Made by a program: the position numbers and the translations under genes | Notes under the pieces: generated by a model | The model's database searches: none | Seen by the model: only the letters and a program-made list of their open reading frames with translations | What the model was told of the DNA's origin: nothing | Source: Defluviicoccus sp. bin129 | GTDB taxonomy: Bacteria; Pseudomonadota; Alphaproteobacteria; MPNO01 | NCBI GenBank assembly: GCA_002239065.1 | Contig: MPNO01000022.1 | Coordinates: 1-61,681 of the forward strand | Direction of reading: 5' to 3' | Length of the DNA stretch: 61,681 nucleotides | Shown here: one piece after another, positions 7,571-16,906 of the stretch | Layout of the letters: the number at the start of each line of letters is the position of its first letter | Numbering within the stretch: position 1 is the first letter of the stretch

Positions 7571-8920
7571 TCAGGCGCTGAGGCGCACGCCGACGCGGTT
7601 CATGTCCGGCTCCTTGTGGAACTTGCCGTCCTGCATGATCGCGACCAGCCGGGACGGGTCCTGCAACACCTTGATGTTGGTCAGGGGATCGCCGTCCACC
7701 AGCACCAGGTCGGCGAGATAGCCCTCGCGGATGACGCCCAGCTCGTCCGCCATGCCCATGATCTGGCCGCCATACATGGTTCCGGCCTTGATCGCCTCCA
7801 TCGGCGAGAAGCCGACCATGTCGACGAAGTACTCGAAATCCTTGGCATTGGTGCCGTGCGGCGTCCAGGCAAAGCCGTAATCGCCGCCGATCAGCACGCG
7901 GATGCCGCGCTTGTGCATCGCCAGCATGGTCTCGCAGGCATGCTCCAGCTCACGCTCGTAGCGATCGGTCATCGGCGTGCCGGGCACGATGCCGTACTCG
8001 CCGGCGTTGCGCGCGACGTTGATAAGCCAGGCCAGGCCGGGCGCCACGAAGTGCTTGTCCTTGTTGGCCTCCAGCAGATCCAGCGTCTCCTCGTCGGAAT
8101 AGGAGGCGTGGTAGATGATCTCGATGCCCAGCTTCACGCAGCGCCGGATCGATTCGGCGGAGCGGGCGTGGGCCGCGATTCGGCGGCCGCGCCCCTTGGC
8201 CTCGCTGACCGCGACCATGACCTCCTCGTCGGTGAACTGGCTCTCCTCGGCGCCCATCCCGGTGAGCTCTTCGCCCGACAGGTTGATCTTGATCGTATCG
8301 TTGCCCCATTTCATGAGCTGGCGGACCTCGCGGCGTATCTCCTCGACGCCGGATACGACGATGCCGAGATTGAGGCCCTCGTGGGGAATATGCGGCAAGC
8401 TGGCATCGCCCAGCCCGCCGACGACGGTGAGTTCGGGACCGGCGGCGGTGTAGCGCGGGCCGGGCACCTTGCCCTCGCGGATCGCGTCGCGGATCACCAC
8501 GTCGAGCCGGGGTTTCGCGGCCGCGGCGCCGTACCCCGCGGTGAAGCCCGCGTCGATCACCAGCTTCGCCATGTAGACGCAGTTGAGCATGTGCTCTTCG
8601 ATCGGCATCAGCTGGATCGGATCGATGCCGGGGGCGTTGTTCCAGCTGAGATGGAGGTGGGCGTCGATCATGCCGGGCATCAGCGTCATGCCGCGCCCGT
8701 CGATCCGCTGTTCGCCGTTTGTCGCGCTCCAGCCGCCATTGCCGAAGCCGCTGCCCGCGCGGGACACCGACTTGATCCGGTTGCCGGCGACCGTCACGTC
8801 GCCGCTATAGGGCGCTTCGCCGGTGCCGTCGAGGATGCGGACATTGGAGAACACGATCTCCGGTTCGGGGCGTCCGTTGCCGTTGGAGCCGCCCCAGCCG
8901 CCGAAAGCGATTTCCGCCAT
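7571..8920 (-). CDS. Metal-dependent amidohydrolase (imidazolonepropionase/prolidase-like)
   Basis: A 449-residue amidohydrolase-superfamily enzyme with a beta-sandwich plus TIM barrel. The metal-site pattern is visible: DAHLHL (His88, His90), a Lys in TIKINLSGEE (Lys211) that could be carboxylated, His251 (AAHARS), His271 (IYHASY) and the late Asp in GGDYGFAW. Related enzymes hydrolyse cyclic amides, dipeptides or organophosphates; here the substrate is unknown. It is the last gene of the long LIV-type operon and follows the alpha/beta hydrolase region by 24 bases, so two hydrolases end the operon. An unusual glycine/asparagine-rich N-terminus (GGWGGSNGNG) precedes the family start. Confidence 0.85.
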   Translation of the reverse strand: MAEIAFGGWGGSNGNGRPEPEIVFSNVRILDGTGEAPYSGDVTVAGNRIKSVSRAGSGFGNGGWSATNGEQRIDGRGMTLMPGMIDAHLHLSWNNAPGIDPIQLMPIEEHMLNCVYMAKLVIDAGFTAGYGAAAAKPRLDVVIRDAIREGKVPGPRYTAAGPELTVVGGLGDASLPHIPHEGLNLGIVVSGVEEIRREVRQLMKWGNDTIKINLSGEELTGMGAEESQFTDEEVMVAVSEAKGRGRRIAAHARSAESIRRCVKLGIEIIYHASYSDEETLDLLEANKDKHFVAPGLAWLINVARNAGEYGIVPGTPMTDRYERELEHACETMLAMHKRGIRVLIGGDYGFAWTPHGTNAKDFEYFVDMVGFSPMEAIKAGTMYGGQIMGMADELGVIREGYLADLVLVDGDPLTNIKVLQDPSRLVAIMQDGKFHKEPDMNRVGVRLSA

Positions 8921-8944
8921 GGTCTTTCTCCCTGTCTTGCCCGG

Positions 8945-9792
8945 CTACGGGCGGGCCCCGTCGAGATGCCGGGTCAGCGCATCCGCCGACCGGCCGGGCA
9001 TCTCGATCGTCATCCAGTGGCCGATACCGGGCAGGATTTCGAGCTCCGCCCCGCCGATCCGGTCCTTCAGCGTCTCCGCGGTCGCGACCGGCGCCACCGG
9101 ATCGCTCTCTCCCGCGATCAACAATGTCGGGCAAGCAATCGCGCCGTGATCCGCCGCGCCCGCCCACGCCAGCGCGCGGCAATGCCAGGCGTAGCCCGCC
9201 GGGTCCTGGCGCATCAGGCTCGCCCGCACGAACGCCCGCGCGAGGGGGCCGGTGTCGCCGGATGCCACCGCGACGCTCTCGCTCGATGTGCTTTCGGCGA
9301 TCCTGGCCATCCCCTCGCGTTGCGCGGTTTCCGCCCGCTCCTCGAGCGCCCGGCGCGCGGCCGGCGCAGGCTCCAGAATGGGCCCGAAAAGGGTGAGACT
9401 CAAGACCGATTCGGGGGCATCGGCGGCGAGGTGCTGGCAGATCAGGCTGCCCATCGAATGGCCGGCCAGGTGAGCCCGCTCGACTCCCGCCGCGCGCAGC
9501 GCATCGCGCACCGCCGCGGCCAGACCCTTCAGCCCCGCCCGGGCCCGCCGCAGCCCGGGCGCGCCGCTCCGCGCCCCGCGGCGCCCAGCCCCTCCAGCCC
9601 CGCCCGGCCCGGCCGCAGCGCGGAGCGCCCGGCGCCCGGCAGGTCCGGGCGCAACACGCGATAGCCGCCGAGCCGGTCCATCAGCGGCGAGAAGCTGTTC
9701 GAATCGCCGCCCAGCCCATGCACCAGCACGAGGGCGGCGCCGGACCCGCCGCTGTCCTCCGTCACCATTCCGCCGAGGCGCAGATCCGCCAT
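8945..9792 (-). pseudogene. Alpha/beta hydrolase, frameshifted in a GC-rich duplicated stretch
   Basis: The start frame (from 9792) reads ALVLVHGLGGDSNSFSP and VLRPDLPGAGRSALRPG, the usual oxyanion and strand regions, and then runs into a Gly/Ala/Arg-rich tail with a stop at 9529. A different frame picks up at about 9530-9580 (GLKGLAAAVRDALRAAG) and gives the nucleophile elbow GHSMGS, the acid region AGESDPVAP and the His region GIGHWMT, ending at 8945. The join lies in an imperfect local duplication at about 9525-9640, which explains the frame loss. If restored it would be about 265-280 residues. It may be a real pseudogene, a phase-variable stretch or a sequencing error in a very GC-rich run. 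Confidence 0.7.
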
Positions 9793-9795
9793 CGC

Positions 9796-11298
9796 TCAGC
9801 GCGCCGCTCCCTCGCCGTCTTCCGGGATCAGGACGATCGAGCCGGTAGTCTCGCGGTTCTCCAGCGCCCGGTGGGCCTCGGCGGCTTCCGCCAGGGCGAA
9901 GCGCCGGCCGATCTCCACCGTGACGACGCGCCGGTCGATGGCCTCGAACAGGCGCTCGGCGCCCGCCCGGAACCGTTCGGGCGGTGATGTGTAATGGACA
10001 TAGTTGGGGCGCGAGACGGTGGCCGAGCAGCCGGCCAGCATGCCGATGTCCCACGAGCCGATATCGCCCGAGGCCTGTCCGAAGCTGACCAGATGGCCGC
10101 GTTCGGCGAGCGCCGCGACCGAATGGGCGAAGCTGTCCCGCCCGACGCCGTCATAGATCACGTCCGCCCCCCGCCCGTCGGTCAGCTCGCGGACCTGCTC
10201 CTCCAGGCTCTTCTCGCCGGGGGTGACGACGTGATGGGCGCCGGCGCTGCGCGCGACACGCGCCTTCTCCCCGGTCGAGGTCGCGCCGATCACGGTGGCG
10301 CCGAGACGGTTCGCCCACTGGCACAACAGCCGCCCGACGCCGCCGGCCGGGGCGTAGACCAGGACGGTCTCGCCGGCGGCGACGGCATGGACGCGATGCA
10401 GCAGGAATTCCGCGGTCACGCCCTTGAGCAGCCCGGCGGCGGCGGTCTCGTCGTCGATGGCGTCTGGCAGCGGAATCAGCGACGCCGCATCCATGGTACG
10501 GACGCTGCAATAGGCGCCGGGCGGCGGGCAGGCATAGGCGACGCGCTGGCCGGGCGCGAGGTGACTCACATTCGCGCCCAGATCCACCACCACCCCCGTC
10601 GCCTCCATGCCCAGCACCCCGGGCGGCTTGAGCAGGTCGAAATAGCCGGTCCGGCAATAGACGTCGATGAAGTTCACGCCCACCGCCCGATGGCGAAGCC
10701 GGACCTCACCGGGCCCCGGCGGGGGCGCGTCGACCGGCTCGGGATGCAGCTCCCCGGCGCCGCCGTGGCGGTCGATGACGATGGCCGTCCCGGCGATGGC
10801 GGGGCCTTGGGGGGGCCGGGCCATCGGCGCGGCGGGTGCCCGGTACCGCTCTCCGGAGGACGGCGGTTCCAGCCGGCTGCGGACGGCGGCGAAACCCGCC
10901 TCGTACACCTCGGTCGCGACCAGCTCGGCGAGCTCACGCTCCTGGCCGGGCGGGGTGTCGAAGCTGGAGCTCCAGTGCCAGAAGGTCCGGTCGCCGTCGG
11001 TCACCGGCTTCAGATAGATTTCGGCCACATAGTCGTGGAGAGGGATATCGGCATCGACGATGGCGTAGCGGAAACGGCGATCCCGGTCCGACAGCGCAAG
11101 CAGTCTCTCGCGAACATTGCCGCCGTCCCTGAGATCGAAATTGCGCACGCAGCCGACCTGGTCGGTGCGCATCGAATCCTCCAGCATGCTGCGCCGAACG
11201 ATGGGGTGCCAGCGGTCGTGGCCGTTGAAGTCGCGCAGGATCTCCCATACCTCGGCGACCGGAGCGTCGATCACCGTGCTGCGGGCGACCCGGACCAT
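9796..11298 (-). CDS. SRPBCC domain fused to zinc-free quinone oxidoreductase
   Basis: A 500-residue two-domain protein. Residues about 1-150 are an SRPBCC/polyketide-cyclase-like fold (MVRVARSTVIDAPVAEVWEI, DFNGHDRWHP) that normally holds a hydrophobic small molecule. After a proline-rich linker, residues about 175-500 are a medium-chain NADPH:quinone reductase without structural zinc (GVNFIDVYCRTGYF; the nucleotide site APAGGVGRLLCQWANRLGA). The combination suggests that a lipophilic quinone or enone is bound by one half and reduced by the other. The start overlaps the stop of the upstream SRPBCC gene by one base (TGATG), so translation is coupled. The fusion is seen directly; substrate channelling is my inference. 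Confidence 0.85.
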   Translation of the reverse strand: MVRVARSTVIDAPVAEVWEILRDFNGHDRWHPIVRRSMLEDSMRTDQVGCVRNFDLRDGGNVRERLLALSDRDRRFRYAIVDADIPLHDYVAEIYLKPVTDGDRTFWHWSSSFDTPPGQERELAELVATEVYEAGFAAVRSRLEPPSSGERYRAPAAPMARPPQGPAIAGTAIVIDRHGGAGELHPEPVDAPPPGPGEVRLRHRAVGVNFIDVYCRTGYFDLLKPPGVLGMEATGVVVDLGANVSHLAPGQRVAYACPPPGAYCSVRTMDAASLIPLPDAIDDETAAAGLLKGVTAEFLLHRVHAVAAGETVLVYAPAGGVGRLLCQWANRLGATVIGATSTGEKARVARSAGAHHVVTPGEKSLEEQVRELTDGRGADVIYDGVGRDSFAHSVAALAERGHLVSFGQASGDIGSWDIGMLAGCSATVSRPNYVHYTSPPERFRAGAERLFEAIDRRVVTVEIGRRFALAEAAEAHRALENRETTGSIVLIPEDGEGAAR

Positions 11299-11735
11299 CA
11301 GGATCCGAAGCGCAGCTTCAGGGAGTCGAATGCGGCCTGGAAGACGCCGTTGCCGATCGCCGCGACGAGCTCCGCCTCCGCCGCCGGATCGCAGTCGAAC
11401 TCGGCGGTCCATTCCGCGAAGCTGCGCCCGCCGTCGGTCACCGGCACCAGCTTGAGGGTCGCGACGTAGTTCTCCACCCCCATCGGGCTCTCGAGGATCG
11501 CGTAGGTGACGCTGTAATCGTAGTCCGACAGCGCCAGCAGGCGTTCGCGCAGGAAACCGCCATCCTCCAGGCGGAACGCCCGGACGCAGCCGACCTGGTC
11601 GGAAGGCTGGCCGCCCTCGATCCGGCTTTCGCGGACCGCCGGCACCCAGTCGGGCAAGGCGTTGAAATCCCGGATCGCCTGCCAGACCCGGTCGGCCGGC
11701 GCCCCGATCACCGAGGAGATATAGACCCTGGCCAC
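11298..11735 (-). CDS. SRPBCC family protein
   Basis: A 145-residue stand-alone SRPBCC (START-like, polyketide cyclase 2 type) protein. It shares its pattern with the N-terminal half of the next gene (xxDQVGCVRxFxLxDGGxxRERLLALSD in both), so the two arose by tandem duplication. Such domains bind hydrophobic ligands; no catalytic residues can be assigned. GTG start, 3 bases after the flotillin stop; its own stop overlaps the next start. It lies within the LIV-type operon and probably works on the same imported compound or on membrane lipid or quinone. Confidence 0.85.
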   Translation of the reverse strand: MARVYISSVIGAPADRVWQAIRDFNALPDWVPAVRESRIEGGQPSDQVGCVRAFRLEDGGFLRERLLALSDYDYSVTYAILESPMGVENYVATLKLVPVTDGGRSFAEWTAEFDCDPAAEAELVAAIGNGVFQAAFDSLKLRFGS

Positions 11736-11738
11736 GGG

Positions 11739-13796
11739 CTAGCCGTCCCCGTCCTTCTTCTTCTCGGCGTCGCTGGCGAGGCTCGCCGCGTCCCGCGCCG
11801 AGCGGAAGACGTCGCCGAGCCGCGCGACATTGGCGTTCTCGATGCCGATCTCCTTCATCATCTCGTCGATCAGCGGGCTCTGCACCCGGTAGCGCAGCAC
11901 GCTCTCGACCACCTCGTCGGTCGGGCTGCGCCCCGACCCGCCGCCTGAGCCGGCGAGACCGTCGATGTGGAGGATCTTGATCCCCTCGATGTTCTCCATC
12001 GGGCGGACGCTCTCGCGGATGATGCCTTCCAGGCGATCGAGCAGCCGGGCGCGCAGCCGGGCGGCGCGGGCATCTTCGGTGAGCACGTTCTCCGCCTCGT
12101 TTCGCAGGCGGTCGGCATCCGCCGCCACCTCCGCCGTCACCCGGTCGGCCTCGGCCGCGATCTTCGCCATGTCGGCGTCCTTGCCGGCGATGATCCGGTC
12201 GATGGCGGCGATCCGTTCGGCGACCTCCGTCTCGCGCACGGTCGCGACCTTCTCCTCGGCCTCGGCGGCGCCGGCGCGCACCGATTCGGTCGCGATCCGC
12301 GCTTCCGCCTCCTCGGAGTTTTTCTTCAGGATTTCGATCTGGCGTTCGATCTCGGCCAGCTCCACCGTCATTTCACGTTCGACCTCGAGCCGCCGGATTT
12401 CACGCTGCTGGACGATACGGGCCTCCTCGATCCCCCGGTCGGACAGGATGCGCGACCGCTCGATCTCCTCGCGCGCGGCGATCTCCGCCTCCTCGACCGA
12501 CCTGCGCTGGTCGATCTGCTGTGCCTGGAGCAGCCGGTCGCGCTCGATCCGCGCCTTGTCCAGCGTCTGGTCCTGGACGATCCGCGCGGCCTCCACCTCC
12601 TTCTGGGCCTCGATGCGGGCGGTCTCGGTCTGCTGGTTGCGCGAGATGTCGCGGGCTTCGGTCTCCGCGTCGGCGAGGATCTGCGCCTCGCGCAGCTGGC
12701 GCTGGGAGGCGATGCGCGCACGCTCCAGTTCCTCGTTGGCGGCGATCTCGGCGTTCTCCAGGTCGTGACGCTGGCGGATCTGCTCCTGGCGTACCTGGCG
12801 TTCGCGCTCGATGCGCGCGCTCTCCAGCGTCTGTTCCTGGGCGATGCGGGCGCGCTCCACCTCCTCCTGCGCGCGAATCTCGGTTTCCTCCAGGGTGCGG
12901 CGGCGTTCGATCTCGAAGCCGCGGGTTTCCTGCTGGCTGGCGATCCGCGCCTGTTCGGCCTCGCTCTCCCTGGCTGCCTGGATGCGGGTGACCTCGGCGC
13001 GCTGGTCGGCGCGCAGGATTTCCAGGGCGCGTTGCTGGTTGAGCCGCGCATCCTCGCTCTCCTGCTCCAGCTTCAGCGTCTGCTTCTCCGCCTCGAGATT
13101 CTGGCTGCGGATGGCGACCATGGAGGATTGCTCGATATCGTTGCGCAGCTTGCGCCGCGTCTCGATGGTCTCGATCAGCCGGGTCAGGCCCTCCGCGTCG
13201 AACCGGTTGGACGGGTTGAAGAACTCCAGATTGGTCTGGTCCAGGTCGGTGATCGCCACCGATTCCAGCTCGAGCCCGTTCTGGGCCAGCGCCATCGCGG
13301 CGCGCTCCTCGACCGCGGCGACGAAATCGCCGCGGCGTTCGTGCATCTCGTCGAGGCTGCGCTCGGCGGCGACCGAGCGCAGCGCGCCGACGAACTTGCC
13401 GGTGAGCAGCTCGGCCAGACGTTCCGCCTCCAGCGTGCGCCGCCCCAGCGTCGATGCCGCGGCCGCGACCGCCTCCCTCTGCTGCAGGACCCGCACGAAG
13501 AACTCGGCCTCGATGTCGACCCGCACCCGGTCGCCGGTGATGACGGCGCTGTCGCGCACGCGCGAGATGGGTATCCGCACCACGTTGAGGTTGACCGGCG
13601 TCACCTCGTGGACGATCGGCAGGACCAGCGCGCCGCCATTGATCACCACCTTTTCGCCGCCGAATCCGGTACGCACGAAGGCGACTTCCTTGGTCGAGCG
13701 GTGATACAGCCAGTTGAGCAGGTAGACGACCACCACGATCGCGATGATCGCCACGATGAGCCACAGGATGATGCTCCCGATCAGGCTTCCCGTCAT
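11739..13796 (-). CDS. Flotillin/SPFH-domain membrane protein with hendecad repeats
   Basis: A 685-residue flotillin-like protein (YqiK/FloT type). Residues about 5-30 are a membrane anchor, about 35-220 the SPFH/Band 7 domain (GGEKVVINGGALVLPIVHEV, FFVRVLQQREAVAAAASTLG), about 230-560 a long charged coiled coil, and the end a flotillin C-terminal region (ENIEGIKILHIDGL). The coiled coil is built from 11-residue units with Ile at position 5 and Val/Leu/Ile at position 11, at least sixteen in perfect register (303-478). Flotillins organise membrane microdomains and assemble into cages. Having one inside a transporter/catabolic operon suggests scaffolding of the transporter or of membrane-bound enzymes, which is inference. 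Confidence 0.93.
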   Translation of the reverse strand: MTGSLIGSIILWLIVAIIAIVVVVYLLNWLYHRSTKEVAFVRTGFGGEKVVINGGALVLPIVHEVTPVNLNVVRIPISRVRDSAVITGDRVRVDIEAEFFVRVLQQREAVAAAASTLGRRTLEAERLAELLTGKFVGALRSVAAERSLDEMHERRGDFVAAVEERAAMALAQNGLELESVAITDLDQTNLEFFNPSNRFDAEGLTRLIETIETRRKLRNDIEQSSMVAIRSQNLEAEKQTLKLEQESEDARLNQQRALEILRADQRAEVTRIQAARESEAEQARIASQQETRGFEIERRRTLEETEIRAQEEVERARIAQEQTLESARIERERQVRQEQIRQRHDLENAEIAANEELERARIASQRQLREAQILADAETEARDISRNQQTETARIEAQKEVEAARIVQDQTLDKARIERDRLLQAQQIDQRRSVEEAEIAAREEIERSRILSDRGIEEARIVQQREIRRLEVEREMTVELAEIERQIEILKKNSEEAEARIATESVRAGAAEAEEKVATVRETEVAERIAAIDRIIAGKDADMAKIAAEADRVTAEVAADADRLRNEAENVLTEDARAARLRARLLDRLEGIIRESVRPMENIEGIKILHIDGLAGSGGGSGRSPTDEVVESVLRYRVQSPLIDEMMKEIGIENANVARLGDVFRSARDAASLASDAEKKKDGDG

Positions 13797-13809
13797 GATC
13801 CGGCCCTCC

Positions 13810-14646
13810 CTATCCTTCCACCCTGATCGCCTTGAAGGCTCTTGTCTGTTCGGTCAGGGCGATTTCCGTCGGCAGGCGCTCCATCGAAGAGGCGCCGTAG
13901 AACCCGTGACAGTTCTCCGTCTCGTTCAGCACGTATCGCGCGTCCTCCGGCATGGACACCGGCCCACCGTGAACCAATACCACGATCTCGGGATCGACCC
14001 GCAGCGCGGCCGCGGCCCAGGCGTCCACCCTGGCGGGGCAGTCTTCCAGCCTGACCGCGGTTTCCGCGCCGATGGACCCGCCAGTGGTGAGGCCGAGATG
14101 GCAGACCACGATGTCGGCGCCGGCCCGCGCCATCGCCTCGGCCTCGTCTTCGCAGAAGACATAGGGCGTGGTCAGCATGTCCTTCTCGTGGGCCATGCGG
14201 ATCATGTCGACCTCCAGCCCGTAGGACATGCCGGTCTCTTCCAGGTTGGCCCGGAACACGCCGTCCATCAGCCCCACCGTGGGAAAATTCTGCACCCCGG
14301 AGAAGCCGAGCCGCGACAGCCGGTCGAGATAGGAATCGAAGATGCAGAACGGGTCGGTCCCGTTGACCCCGGCGAGCACCGGGGTCTTGCGGACCACGGG
14401 CAGCACCTCATGCGCCATCTCCACCACCACGTCGTTGGCGTTGCCGTAGGCGAGCAGGCCGGACATCGAGCCCCTTCCCGCCATGCGATAGCGCCCGGAA
14501 TTGTAGATCACGATCAGGTCGATGCCGCCTTCTTCCTCGCATTTGGCGGACAGCCCCGTCCCCGCCCCGCCGCCGATGATCGGGATGCGGGCGGCCTTCA
14601 TGGCCCGGAACTTCTCGACCAGGGCCTTGCGTTCAAACCGCGGCAT
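13810..14646 (-). CDS. 'Phosphoenolpyruvate hydrolase'-family TIM-barrel protein
   Basis: A 278-residue TIM barrel of the family annotated as PEP hydrolase (the C-terminal domain of plant Tm-1-like proteins). Visible stretches are [38 protein letters not shown] and [16 protein letters not shown]. It starts inside the 3' end of the LivF-Tm-1 gene (14-base overlap), so the Tm-1-like domain and this barrel are made together, as the two halves are in plant proteins. The chemistry of this pair is not established. ATG 14646 begins the conserved [13 protein letters not shown]. Confidence 0.85.
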   Translation of the reverse strand: MPRFERKALVEKFRAMKAARIPIIGGGAGTGLSAKCEEEGGIDLIVIYNSGRYRMAGRGSMSGLLAYGNANDVVVEMAHEVLPVVRKTPVLAGVNGTDPFCIFDSYLDRLSRLGFSGVQNFPTVGLMDGVFRANLEETGMSYGLEVDMIRMAHEKDMLTTPYVFCEDEAEAMARAGADIVVCHLGLTTGGSIGAETAVRLEDCPARVDAWAAAALRVDPEIVVLVHGGPVSMPEDARYVLNETENCHGFYGASSMERLPTEIALTEQTRAFKAIRVEG

Positions 14647-16906
14647 GGCGGGCTGTCCTGGGCAGCGGGCTGATCTCATCGAGGGCATCGGCGGCCGCTC
14701 GGGCGAATGCCGGATCGTTGATGTGGTGCGGCAGGCGAACGAGGCGCCGTGTCGGCGTCTCCTGCACGGTGCCGGCGAGGGCGTCGAACAGGGCCGCGTC
14801 GGCATCGGGCGCGTGGAAGGGCTGGCCGGGCGCGTCCAGCGCCGAGACCCCGCCCTCCGGGATCAGCAGGCGGACCGGGCCCGTCATCCGGTTCAGCCGC
14901 TCGCCGATCCAGCTGCCCATACGCGCGTTCTCCTCGGGCGTGGTGCGCATCAGCGTGACCTGCGGATTGTGCTCGACGAACAGCCGTTCGCGGTAGCGCT
15001 CGGGCACCGTGTCGCGCGGACCGAAATTCACCATGTCGAGGGCGCCGAGGGAGACGACGCAGGGCAGCCGCGCGCGGATGAAGGCGCCGAACCGGTCCTC
15101 GGTCGCCGGGAACACCCCGCCCATCTGCATGTCGCAGACTTCCGTGGTCGTGAGGTCGATCGCCGCCGCGAGCAGGCCGCTGTCGGCCAGCTTTTCCATC
15201 GACCTGCCGCCGGTGCCGGTGGCGTGGAAGACCAGGCAGTCGTAGCGGTCCTCGAGCAGGGCGGTGACCTGCTGCACCGCCGGCGTGGTGACGCCGAACA
15301 TGGTGAGCCCGAGGCACGGCCTGCCCGCCTCGTCCGGTTCCGGTTTCCGCCGCTCGGCGAGCATGCCGGCCATCGCGCTGGCGCCGTTGGCGAGAACCGT
15401 GCGGCTGATCCGGTTCAGGCCCTGCACGTCGGTGACCGAATACATCATCATGATATCGGCCGCGCCGACATAGCGTCCGACCTCGCCCGAGGCGACGGTG
15501 GAGATCATCACCTTGGGGACGCCGACCGGCAGCGCCTGCATGGCGGGCGTCGCCAGCGCGGTTCCGCCCGAGCCGCCCGCCGCGATGACGCCGCCGACAT
15601 CGGGCTGGCGCACGAGCCAGGACTCGAACGCCTCGGCCATCGCCGCCACCGAGCGGCCGCGCTCTCCGGTGAAGACCTCGGACGACCCGCGCGGATGCGA
15701 CGCCGCCACGACATGGGGCGGCGCGTCGGCCGACGATGTCGCGCCCGAGGTCGACAGGTCGACCGTCTTCACGGCGACGCCGAGCGCGATCAGCCGGTCG
15801 CGGATGAAGCCGAGCTCCGCCCCCTTGGTGTCGAAGGTGCCGGCCAGGTAGACGCTTCCACCGGATCTCGGGTCGAAGCTTGCCGCCGGTTCGCGGAACA
15901 GGGGTTCCGGTTTGGCATCGAAAGGCCGCGCTCCGCGCCCGGTTGCCGCGTCGGGCCGCTCCTGCCAGACCGCTCCGGACCAGCGCGTCGGCGGGACATA
16001 GGCGAGCATGCCGGTCCCGAGCTCCTCCGCCCGCTCCTGCGGGGCGGACGCGTGTTCCGCGCTTCCGACCGGCGGCGCGTCTTCGGCGGGCAGCGTCTCT
16101 TCGGAGGCGGCCTCGGCGGCCGGGTCGTCGAGGTCGAGGTCTTCGAGGGAATGACGCCCCACCCCCAGCAGCCTCTCCTGGAGCAGCCGGTCGGCGGCCA
16201 GCTCGCCCGAGGGCATGGTGCGCGGGATCCGGCCATTCACCATGATCGAGACCCGTTCGGCGATCGCGGTGGCGACGGAGATGTTCTGTTCGATGAGGAG
16301 AATTGCGACCTGGTTTTCCTCGACCAGCGCGGACAGCAGCTCTTCGACCTGGTCGACGATGATCGGGGCGAGCCCCTCGGTCGGTTCGTCGAGCACCAGG
16401 AGCTCCGGATCCTGGAGCAGCGCGCGAGCGATCGCGAGCATCTGCTGTTCGCCGCCCGACAGCTGCCCGCCGCCATTGTCGCGGCGCTCGGCGAGGCGCG
16501 GAAATGTGTCGTAGACCCGCTCCACCGTCCAGGCACCACCCCCGGTCCAGGCGAGCCGCAGGTGCTCGTTGACCGTGAGCGAAGGCCACAGCCGGCGACC
16601 CTGCGGCGTGTAGCCGACGCCACGGTTGGCGACCCGGTAGGGCGGCAGCCCGACCAGCTCCTCGCCGGCCATGCGGATCGAGCCGCGCTGCACCGGCAGC
16701 AGGCCCATGACGGCGTTGCACAGCGTCGTCTTGCCCATGCCGTTGCGCCCGACCACGGCGTGAACCCCCGAAGCGAGGGTGAGGTTGACCCCCTGCAGGG
16801 CGTGGGACAGCCCGTAATAGACGTGCAGGTCGCGGATCTCGAGCGCGTGCGGATCCGGCGCGATCCGGCGCGCGCGATCACGCACGCCCGCCCCCCCTCT
16901 CGCCAT
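14633..16906 (-). CDS. LivF ATPase fused to Tm-1-like (UPF0261) domain
   Basis: A 757-residue fusion. Residues about 20-250 are a LivF-type ABC ATPase: Walker A GRNGMGKT (53-60), signature LSGGEQQ (149-155), Walker [12 protein letters not shown] (169-179), and the LivF-typical IEQN in place of the H-loop His. A variable acidic/proline linker (about 255-345) leads into a complete Tm-1-like/UPF0261 domain (about 351-757: [45 protein letters not shown]). The partner TIM-barrel gene follows with overlap. The start overlaps livG by 29 bases. The second domain may sense or process the imported ligand, or use nucleotide; function unknown. Confidence 0.9.
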   Translation of the reverse strand: MARGGAGVRDRARRIAPDPHALEIRDLHVYYGLSHALQGVNLTLASGVHAVVGRNGMGKTTLCNAVMGLLPVQRGSIRMAGEELVGLPPYRVANRGVGYTPQGRRLWPSLTVNEHLRLAWTGGGAWTVERVYDTFPRLAERRDNGGGQLSGGEQQMLAIARALLQDPELLVLDEPTEGLAPIIVDQVEELLSALVEENQVAILLIEQNISVATAIAERVSIMVNGRIPRTMPSGELAADRLLQERLLGVGRHSLEDLDLDDPAAEAASEETLPAEDAPPVGSAEHASAPQERAEELGTGMLAYVPPTRWSGAVWQERPDAATGRGARPFDAKPEPLFREPAASFDPRSGGSVYLAGTFDTKGAELGFIRDRLIALGVAVKTVDLSTSGATSSADAPPHVVAASHPRGSSEVFTGERGRSVAAMAEAFESWLVRQPDVGGVIAAGGSGGTALATPAMQALPVGVPKVMISTVASGEVGRYVGAADIMMMYSVTDVQGLNRISRTVLANGASAMAGMLAERRKPEPDEAGRPCLGLTMFGVTTPAVQQVTALLEDRYDCLVFHATGTGGRSMEKLADSGLLAAAIDLTTTEVCDMQMGGVFPATEDRFGAFIRARLPCVVSLGALDMVNFGPRDTVPERYRERLFVEHNPQVTLMRTTPEENARMGSWIGERLNRMTGPVRLLIPEGGVSALDAPGQPFHAPDADAALFDALAGTVQETPTRRLVRLPHHINDPAFARAAADALDEISPLPRTARHAAV

